In this document: positions 7,249 through 12,392 of the stretch, one piece after another | Numbering within the stretch: position 1 is the first letter of the stretch | How the letters are laid out: each line of letters starts with the position of its first letter | Assembly (NCBI GenBank): GCA_964485235.1 | Contig: CAZAIO010000080.1 | Coordinates: 1-12,392, forward strand | Reading direction: 5' to 3' | DNA: 12,392 nt | From: CAZAIO01 sp964485235 | GTDB taxonomy: Bacteria > Chloroflexota > Dehalococcoidia > GIF9 > UBA5629 | The notes under the pieces: model-generated | Databases searched by the model: none | Told to the model about the DNA's origin: nothing | What the model saw: only the letters and a program-made list of their open reading frames with translations | Program-made: the position numbers and the translations under genes

Positions 7249-7548
7249 ATGATACATAAGAGATTGCAACTGGCGGAAAAACAGGCGGACGGATACGTGA
7301 TCCCTCTCGGGCCGGTTAACCTTGTCGTTATCATCACGGACGCCGGTATGCTGGGCTGCGGTGCGTTCGACGTAGCCGCGCTCGACCGGTTCGATTATCC
7401 CGCCGCCCGTGCAAGTTCCCCCGACGGCTCACCGATAAGCACTATCGACGACCTCGCGAGAGCGACAGTAAAAGAAGCGAATGCCGCAGCAGGAAACCGC
7501 GGGGTCACGGCAGGCATGAAAGGCAAAGAAGCGCTCAATCTTCTTTAA
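7249..7548 (+). CDS. DUF1805 (YunC-like) domain protein
   Basis: This is a small soluble 99-residue protein matching the DUF1805/YunC family, whose function is not established. Visible features are an N-terminal strand pair ending in N-L-V-V-I-I-T-D (24-31), the family-typical G-M-L-G-C-G-A-F-D-V-A segment (33-43) with its conserved cysteine, a P-A-A-R-A segment at 51-55, and a C-terminal G-V-T-A-G-M-K-G-K-E-A-L motif (85-96). The length is normal for the family. The ATG at 7249 follows GGGGAAGG with a seven-base spacer. It lies 58 bases after the ModE-like gene with no promoter that I can see between them, so the two are probably expressed together. Whether their functions are linked is open. 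Confidence 0.82.
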   Translation: MIHKRLQLAEKQADGYVIPLGPVNLVVIITDAGMLGCGAFDVAALDRFDYPAARASSPDGSPISTIDDLARATVKEANAAAGNRGVTAGMKGKEALNLL

Positions 7549-7637
7549 TCGCATTGCCTCCATATTTTCACGATATTTGTGAGCTCATACTATTCCCTTG
7601 CTTTATACTTCTACTTTTTTATTTAATACGATAGCTA

Positions 7638-7667
7638 TTGACAACACTGCGCTGCGGATTGCATAAT
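7638..7667 (+). promoter_or_regulatory. Predicted sigma70 promoter of plsX-degV
   Basis: TTGACA (7638-7643, 6/6) is followed after 18 bases by CATAAT (7662-7667, 5/6). Transcription would start near 7674, leaving a leader of about 100 bases before plsX. No known riboswitch or FapR-type operator was recognised in that leader. Confidence 0.65.
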
Positions 7668-7773
7668 ACCTAGCCAGACGAGGTATGTGTGATGTTTATG
7701 CCGCACCGGCACTACGCAATTACAATCGCCGGTCATGTGCTTCGATTTACCATTGTTGAAGGAGGTCCGACTT

Positions 7774-8802
7774 ATGGGAACCACAGATAAAGCCATGCAG
7801 CCTGTTATAGCTATTGACGCTATGGGGGGCGATTATGCTCCGGAAGAAATAGTAAAGGGAGCGGTACAGGCATCTGAAGAAAACGGCGTAAAGATTATCC
7901 TGGTGGGCATAAAAGCCGCTATTGAAAACGAGCTTGCGAAATACAATACGGGGGACACGATCGAAATCGTCGATGCTCCGGACACCATTAAAGACGGTGA
8001 AGAGCCCGCGTTTGCCGTCCTGCGGAAGAAAAATAATTCGATCGCCGTTGCTACCAGACTCGTTAAAGAAGGCAAAGCCGATGCTACGGTAAGCGCCGGT
8101 TCCACGGGAGCATGTATGGTTTGTGCGCTCCAGTACCTGGGCACGCTTCCGGGTATAGAAAGGCCCATAGCAGGTGGCGCGTTTCTCGGATTTGCGCCGA
8201 ACACTGTTGTCATGGACCTGGGGGCCAATGTCGGAGTGAAACCTTACCAGCTTGTAAATTTTGCAGTAGCCGGAAGCATTTACGCAAATATTTTTCTGGG
8301 CATTGACAATCCCACTATCGGCCTGCTCAATGTCGGCGCTGAAGAGGGAAAAGGCAATGAACAGGCAAAAAAAGCGTTTTCGCTGTTAAAGAACAGCAAT
8401 CTGAATTTTATCGGAAACGTTGAAGGAATGGACATAGCGACAGGAAAGGCAAACGTTATCATCTGTGACGGATTTGTCGGAAATGTACTGGTGAAGTACA
8501 GCGAGGGTCTGGCGTATGTTCTGAACCGCTGGATCGAAAAGGAGCTGAAAGATAAAGTCGCTGAAGATGTAATTCAAACATTGACCCAAAAATTGTACCG
8601 TTCCATGAGTTCGGCGGTCGCAATGGGCGGAGGCCCGTTAATAGGGGTAAACGGCGTCGCTTCGATAGCGCACGGAAGCAGCCGTGCCGCACAGATAGTC
8701 GGAACCATAAAGAACACTAAAACAGCGCTCGAAAGCGGATTTGTCGAAAAGTTGAAAGCCGGCCTTGAGAAAGCGCAGGCATCGACCCCGGTTGAAGAAT
8801 AA
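7774..8802 (+). CDS. plsX: Phosphate acyltransferase PlsX
   Basis: PlsX converts acyl-ACP and phosphate to acyl-phosphate, the acyl donor for PlsY, and so starts phospholipid synthesis; it acts at the cytoplasmic membrane surface. The 342-residue protein opens with the diagnostic I-A-I-D-A-M-G-G-D-Y-A-P-E segment near residues 11-23. It also has V-S-A-G-S-T-G-A near 107-114, V-M-D-L-G-A-N-V (about 147-154), and G-F-V-G-N-V-L-V-K near 233-241 within I-C-D-G-F-V-G-N. These are the conserved nucleotide-fold motifs of the family, and the length is typical. The reading frame extends 13 codons upstream, but AAGGAGGT at 7759-7766 lies seven bases before the ATG at 7774, which fixes the start. A promoter at 7638-7667 drives it. 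A degV gene follows 112 bases later; plsY and fab genes are not in the window. Confidence 0.96.
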   Translation: MGTTDKAMQPVIAIDAMGGDYAPEEIVKGAVQASEENGVKIILVGIKAAIENELAKYNTGDTIEIVDAPDTIKDGEEPAFAVLRKKNNSIAVATRLVKEGKADATVSAGSTGACMVCALQYLGTLPGIERPIAGGAFLGFAPNTVVMDLGANVGVKPYQLVNFAVAGSIYANIFLGIDNPTIGLLNVGAEEGKGNEQAKKAFSLLKNSNLNFIGNVEGMDIATGKANVIICDGFVGNVLVKYSEGLAYVLNRWIEKELKDKVAEDVIQTLTQKLYRSMSSAVAMGGGPLIGVNGVASIAHGSSRAAQIVGTIKNTKTALESGFVEKLKAGLEKAQASTPVEE

Positions 8803-8868
8803 GCTCCTAATTTAAAGGCATACTTTATAACATAAGGAGACCGGCACCGGTCAAACCGTAAGATACCC

Positions 8869-8893
8869 TGATATCCGGCACGGACTGATATCA
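8869..8893 (+). repeat. Hairpin/direct repeat just upstream of the degV ribosome site
   Basis: TGATATC (8869-8875) can pair with GATATCA (8887-8893) across an 11-base loop, ending five bases before the AGGAGGT of degV. The same bases also form a direct repeat of CTGATATC (8868-8875 and 8885-8892). It may be an operator or a leader hairpin; the sequence alone does not decide. Confidence 0.35.
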
Positions 8894-8914
8894 ATGTCAG
8901 GAGGTACTCAGAGA

Positions 8915-9754
8915 ATGACAGTCAAGATTGTCACCGACAGCGTTGCCGATATTCCCGCTGAAATAGTTAAAGAACTGGACATCACGGTGATCCCCATTCA
9001 TGTCTGCTTCGGGCAGGAAGTATATCGCGATGGTGTCGATATCACTACGGAAGAATTCTATAAGAAACTGAAAAACAGCCGCGTGATGCCTACCACAGCC
9101 GTGCCCTCTCCCGGAACTTTCGCTATGACATTTGATGAACTTGCCGAAAAGACAGACGAAATTATGGTTATCACGCTCAACTCAAAATTGAGCGGCCTCT
9201 ATAACGCCGCAAAAAACAGCATAGAGTTGATGGAAAAAAAATGCCGGGTAGAAGTGATCGACTCCCGGTGGGTTATCATGGCACAGGGATTCATTGTGAT
9301 ATCCGCCGCCCGGGCAGCACTTGCCGGCGCAGGTATCGAAGAGATACGTGAGCTGGTGAATCGCAACATAACACGGGTTCAGCTTTGTTCTGCGTTCGAT
9401 ACGCTCGAATATCTCAAGCGGGGCGGACGGATAGGAAAAGCTGCCGCCTTCCTCGGTTCCATGTTTCATATTCACCCTATAATAGGACTCGATGACGGGG
9501 AAGTTGTACCGATAAGCAAAGCACGATCTATGGTAGAAGCTATGGACTATCTCTACAATTTCGCCGCAAAGTATTCATACATTGAGGAACTCTCCGTAGC
9601 CTGTTTCAGCGCAACAGAAAGCGCCGACTATCTGATCGGCAGGCTCGGCAAGAAATTCCCCGTAGATAGAATTGTGCGTTCGGGGACAAGCCCGGTCATA
9701 GGAACACATACAGGGCCTAATCTCATCGCTTTGGCAATAATGGGAGACCTGTGA
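8915..9754 (+). CDS. DegV family fatty-acid-binding protein
   Basis: DegV proteins bind a fatty acid in a buried pocket. Several, called FakB, are the binding subunit of bacterial fatty acid kinase, which phosphorylates the carboxyl group. The 279-residue product has K-I-V-T-D-S-V-A-D-I-P at the N terminus and the lipid-headgroup loop T-T-A-V-P-S-P-G. It also has S-K-L-S-G-L-Y-N-A-A and the strongly conserved Y-L-K-R-G-G-R-I-G-K-A-A-A-F-L-G segment followed by H-P-I-I-G-L-D-D-G-E. No transmembrane segment is seen. An ATG at 8894 is in frame, but AGGAGGT (8899-8905) lies downstream of it and nine bases before the ATG at 8915, so I choose 8915. No fakA is in view. The neighbour plsX uses the same acyl-phosphate intermediate, which favours a lipid role. 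Confidence 0.92.
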   Translation: MTVKIVTDSVADIPAEIVKELDITVIPIHVCFGQEVYRDGVDITTEEFYKKLKNSRVMPTTAVPSPGTFAMTFDELAEKTDEIMVITLNSKLSGLYNAAKNSIELMEKKCRVEVIDSRWVIMAQGFIVISAARAALAGAGIEEIRELVNRNITRVQLCSAFDTLEYLKRGGRIGKAAAFLGSMFHIHPIIGLDDGEVVPISKARSMVEAMDYLYNFAAKYSYIEELSVACFSATESADYLIGRLGKKFPVDRIVRSGTSPVIGTHTGPNLIALAIMGDL

Positions 9755-9797
9755 CCGGAACGGACAATCATGTCATTTCCGAACCACGAAAACAGGT

Positions 9798-9834
9798 GCC
9801 GGTTTGCAGGCTACCGGTCAGTTTTTTCGTTTTT
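9798..9834 (+). terminator. Rho-independent terminator after degV
   Basis: GCCGGT (9798-9803) and ACCGGT (9813-9818) form a six-pair stem with one G-T wobble and a nine-base loop. They are followed by TTTTTT (9822-9827) and, after CG, another five T (9830-9834). The site lies 44 bases after the degV stop and separates it from the convergent regulator gene, for which it may also act weakly in reverse. Confidence 0.65.
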
Positions 9835-9863
9835 GTCTCATTAATGCCCGGTAACGAATGAGT

Positions 9864-10568
9864 TCAATTCGTCTGTACAGGTTTTCGAAGCACATATCCG
9901 GTGCATGGTAACGTATAAATGAGTTTCTGACGCGTCGGACCTTTTTCTATTTTTTTCCTCAGGCGATTCACCCACACGCGCAACAGATGTAACTCGTTAC
10001 TGCGTTCAGGACCCCATACCCTTGTCAATATATCGCTGTAAAGTATCGGCTTTCCCGCATTAGTAACGAATTCAGTCAGCAGACGCCATTCGATTCGGGT
10101 CAAATAGATTTCCTGGTGGTCTTTCGTCACCGTATGCTTATGGAAATCAACGATCAGATCACCGGAAATAAATTGCTTGGGGACCTTTTTCGTTTTAGCA
10201 TACACTGATCGCCGCATTACTGCTTCAATCCGGGCCAGCAGTTCATCGGGATTAAACGGCTTCGGAAGATAGTCGTCAGCACCCAGTTGCAGTCCTCTTA
10301 TTTTGTCATCATCCGCGCCTTTAACGCTTAAAATGATAACCGGTACCTTTGAAATTCTACGCAACTCTTTCAACACATCAAAACCGCTCATACCGGGTAA
10401 TACAAGGTCAAGGATCACAATATCAGGTTTTGCATCTTTGACTATCTCGATCGCCTTCTTCCCATCATTTGCGATCAACGCTTCGTGCCCTGCTGCTTTT
10501 AACTTTGTCCCAAGTACTATGCAGATACGCTCTTCGTCATCTACTACCAGTATACGTAGTTGCTTCAC
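9864..10568 (-). CDS. OmpR/KdpE-type response regulator, probable partner of the PAS sensor
   Basis: From the GTG at 10568 the product has 234 residues. The receiver carries Asp10/Asp11, phospho-acceptor Asp54 in V-I-L-D-L-V-L-P-G, Ser81 and Lys103 in L-P-K-P-F, at the same residue numbers as in the other regulator of this window. Somewhat over half of the receiver residues are identical by eye. The winged helix (about 130-230) has R-V-W-G-P-E and R-V-W-V-N-R-L-R-K-K-I-E. An ATG at 10604 would add 12 residues (A-T-S-S-K-S-R-G-S-A-P). I prefer the GTG because GGAG lies seven bases before it, the paralogue aligns from here, and the predicted transcription start (about 10607) leaves the ATG nearly leaderless. 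It is divergent from the PAS sensor gene, the usual sign of a regulator-sensor pair. Confidence 0.9.
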   Translation of the reverse strand: MKQLRILVVDDEERICIVLGTKLKAAGHEALIANDGKKAIEIVKDAKPDIVILDLVLPGMSGFDVLKELRRISKVPVIILSVKGADDDKIRGLQLGADDYLPKPFNPDELLARIEAVMRRSVYAKTKKVPKQFISGDLIVDFHKHTVTKDHQEIYLTRIEWRLLTEFVTNAGKPILYSDILTRVWGPERSNELHLLRVWVNRLRKKIEKGPTRQKLIYTLPCTGYVLRKPVQTN

Positions 10569-10613
10569 CGGTGCACTCCCACGGCTTTTGGAACTCGTAG
10601 CCATAACATAGCA

Positions 10614-10642
10614 ATAGTAACGCTATATTTTGTCATTGTCAA
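10614..10642 (-). promoter_or_regulatory. Predicted promoter of the second response regulator (leftward)
   Basis: On the minus strand, TTGACA (10642-10637, 6/6) is followed after 17 bases by TACTAT (10619-10614, 4/6). Its -35 box is the complement of bases used by the rightward -35 box, so the two promoters overlap back to back. Confidence 0.55.
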
Positions 10643-10664
10643 CCGTTTTTTTATTAACTATAAT
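10636..10664 (+). promoter_or_regulatory. Predicted promoter of the PAS sensor gene (rightward)
   Basis: TTGTCA (10636-10641, 5/6) is followed after 17 bases by a perfect TATAAT (10659-10664). Transcription would begin near 10671, giving a leader of about 75 bases. Further TTGTCA copies lie at 10630-10635 and 10664-10669 and could be half-sites for a regulator. Confidence 0.7.
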
Positions 10665-10744
10665 TGTCATATCCAACTATTTTTCAATCTCTACAGTAAT
10701 AGTCATGCCTCATATACGGGACTACCGGGTACAGGAGGGTAAAG

Positions 10745-12392
10745 ATGGATGACAGGAAAAAAACCAAAGCAGAGCTTTTGCAGGAGTTGAATAATCTTCG
10801 AAATCAATATCAACAGGCCATATCCGTAATTGATGTGAAAAGCGAGGCACCGGATAAAACAGCAGATAGAACCGGTAAATATCTCTTAATTTTCAATACT
10901 ATTCCGGATGCGATTTTCGTGTATCCACTCGAGGTAAAAAAACGGGCCGGCACATTTCTGGAAGTGAACGAGGCGGCATGCCGTTTGCTCGGATATTCCA
11001 GGGAAGAACTACTCTGCCTCACGCCCGCTGACGTTACCTCAGGAGAGAAATCGTCATTCCTTAAAATAAACAGGAAAACACCTGGGACATTCGATAACAG
11101 GGAAATTATCTCCGAAAATACGCTTGTGTCCAGGGATGGTACGCGGATTCCTGTTGAACTCAGTTCTCGCTTGTTTGACTTCCAGGGAAAACCAGCTATC
11201 CTCACGGTTGCCCGTCATACGGGTGAGCGGAAGCGGATAGAAGAAGAGTTACAGCTAAAAGCGCTGCTTTTAGACAATGCATCAGACACCATAGTATTGC
11301 GTGACTTCGACGGTAATCTTGTTTATGCAAATAAAGTAGCATGGAAGACAAGAGGATATACCAGAGAAGAATTCATGAGCAAGTCCGCTTATGATATGAC
11401 TACATCGGAGTTTATAGATTTACGGCCCAAACTTGATATTGCTTTGAACAAAAAAAATCACACTGTCTTCGATTGCGCTCATATAACTAAAAACGGTTCA
11501 CGAATACCTGTGGAGATCAATTCGCGCATAATCAAGTTTGGCGGCAGAAAGCTTATCCTGAGCATTGCCCGCGATATATCAGAGCGTAAGCGGATCGCAG
11601 AAGAATTACAGTTGAAAGCCCTGCTTCTCGACAATGCTTCCGACTCAATAATACTGCGTGACTTCGACGGCCATATCATTTATGCAAATGAAGTAGCCTA
11701 TAAGACCCTGGGATATACCAAAAAAGAATTTATGAATACGCCCTCCTATAAAATAGCCGCACCGGAATTCATGCCTTTACGACCAAAACTTGATCTTTCA
11801 TTTAATAAAAAGGCTCATTCTGTCTATGATTGTATTCATATCACGAAAGGCGGTTCACGAATACCGGTCGAGATTAATTCGCGCATAATCAAATTTGGTG
11901 GCAAAAAACTTGTTCTGAGCGTCGCCCGTGATATTACCGAGCGAAAACGGATCACAGAAGATTTACAGTTGAAAGCGCTGCTTCTGGATAATGCCTCCGA
12001 CGCAATTATATTACGCGACTTGGACGGTCGTATAGTTTATGCAAACGAAGTGGCCTATAAGACACGGGGATATACCAGAAAAGAATTCATGAGAAAGCTC
12101 TCATATGATATAGCTGCTCCGGAATTTACACCTTTTCGATCAAAACTTGATATTACACTAAACAAAAAGACTCATGCTGTCTATGATTGTGTCCATGTCA
12201 CTAAAAACGGTTCCCGTATTCCTGTTGAGATCAATACGCGTGTGATCGAGCTAGGCGACAGGAAACTCATTTTATGCATTGCCCGTGATATTACCGAGCG
12301 AAAACAGATTAAAGAAGAATTGAATTTAAAAGCCATGCTTCTTGACAATGCAACAGATGTTATATTCCTTCACGACCTCGACGGGCACTTCC
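10745..12392 (+). CDS. Multi-PAS sensor protein, 3' end beyond the window
   Basis: A frame opens with ATG at 10745, five bases after AGGAGGG, and stays open for 549 codons to the window end. A short charged N terminus (1-45, coiled-coil-like) leads to a divergent PAS unit (about 48-167). Three complete PAS units of exactly 119 residues follow, starting at residues 169, 288 and 407, with a fourth beginning at 526. Each begins L-x-L-K-A-(L/M)-L-L-D-N-A and the complete units end with A-R-D-I-(S/T)-E-R-K, the usual PAS/PAC linker. Within each complete unit N/G-G-S-R-I-P-V-E-I-N is nearly invariant. No transmembrane segment is seen so far, so sensing is probably cytoplasmic. A histidine kinase domain is expected downstream from the family and from the divergent response regulator, but is not visible. 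A diguanylate cyclase or other output is possible. Confidence 0.85.
   Translation, partial: MDDRKKTKAELLQELNNLRNQYQQAISVIDVKSEAPDKTADRTGKYLLIFNTIPDAIFVYPLEVKKRAGTFLEVNEAACRLLGYSREELLCLTPADVTSGEKSSFLKINRKTPGTFDNREIISENTLVSRDGTRIPVELSSRLFDFQGKPAILTVARHTGERKRIEEELQLKALLLDNASDTIVLRDFDGNLVYANKVAWKTRGYTREEFMSKSAYDMTTSEFIDLRPKLDIALNKKNHTVFDCAHITKNGSRIPVEINSRIIKFGGRKLILSIARDISERKRIAEELQLKALLLDNASDSIILRDFDGHIIYANEVAYKTLGYTKKEFMNTPSYKIAAPEFMPLRPKLDLSFNKKAHSVYDCIHITKGGSRIPVEINSRIIKFGGKKLVLSVARDITERKRITEDLQLKALLLDNASDAIILRDLDGRIVYANEVAYKTRGYTRKEFMRKLSYDIAAPEFTPFRSKLDITLNKKTHAVYDCVHVTKNGSRIPVEINTRVIELGDRKLILCIARDITERKQIKEELNLKAMLLDNATDVIFLHDLDGHF
11249..12392 (+). repeat. In-frame tandem repeat, period 357 bp, encoding PAS units
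   Basis: Repeat units run 11249-11605, 11606-11962 and 11963-12319, with a fourth starting at 12320 and cut by the window end. The period is 357 bp (119 codons) in all three steps, with no insertion or deletion. Protein identity between neighbouring units is roughly 70% by my count. The divergent first PAS unit (before 11249) does not belong to this close set. Confidence 0.9.

Noticed and set aside
7833..8228. 131-codon minus-strand frame inside plsX
   Set aside because: It is a shadow of the plsX coding strand, with low-complexity Ser/Ala/Pro composition and no start signal.
8839..8852. GACCGGCACCGGTC palindrome after plsX as a terminator
   Set aside because: The loop is too tight and no T-run follows, so it is not a rho-independent terminator. 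plsX-degV read-through is more likely.

Overview
The window looks like chromosomal DNA from an anaerobic or microaerophilic bacterium. It has compact genes, mostly ATG starts, Shine-Dalgarno sites close to AGGAGG and sigma70-type promoters. A class II superoxide reductase, KdpE-like response regulators, a multi-PAS sensor, a GlgC-type enzyme and a DegV/PlsX pair together suggest Chloroflexota (Dehalococcoidia-like). That placement is an impression from protein style, not a demonstrated assignment. No rRNA, tRNA, CRISPR array or insertion sequence was seen.

Left part (1-5285). The window opens with the 3' end of a PRC-barrel-type gene on the + strand. A long run of minus-strand genes follows: an Hsp20 chaperone, a superoxide reductase, a glucose-1-phosphate adenylyltransferase (GlgC type), a 76-residue four-cysteine protein, an OmpR/KdpE-type response regulator with a good promoter, and an ArsB/NhaD-family membrane transporter. 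The first two are stress functions and the third is glycogen/ADP-glucose metabolism. The genes are separated by about 100-160 bases, so they are probably several transcription units rather than one operon.

Middle part (5286-9754, + strand). After a 393-base divergent gap come a metallo-beta-lactamase-fold hydrolase, then a ModE-type winged-helix protein with a DUF1805 (YunC-like) gene, then plsX with a degV gene. PlsX makes acyl-phosphate from acyl-ACP for phospholipid synthesis. DegV proteins bind fatty acids, and some are the FakB subunit of fatty acid kinase, which also yields acyl-phosphate. The last two genes therefore plausibly work on the same intermediate. A rho-independent terminator follows degV.

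Right part (9864-12392). A second response regulator, collinear with the first over the receiver domain, is transcribed leftward. A large multi-PAS sensor gene is transcribed rightward and runs off the window. The two predicted promoters are back to back and use the two strands of the same -35 hexamer. The sensor contains three complete PAS units and the start of a fourth, repeating at exactly 357 bp (119 residues) with no indel. The regulator and sensor are probably a two-component pair, but the kinase part of the sensor is not visible.

The most interesting structures are the exact-period PAS array with a conserved Cys-x-His in each unit, the shared -35 box, and a three-arm set of mutually exclusive inverted repeats in front of the ModE-like gene.
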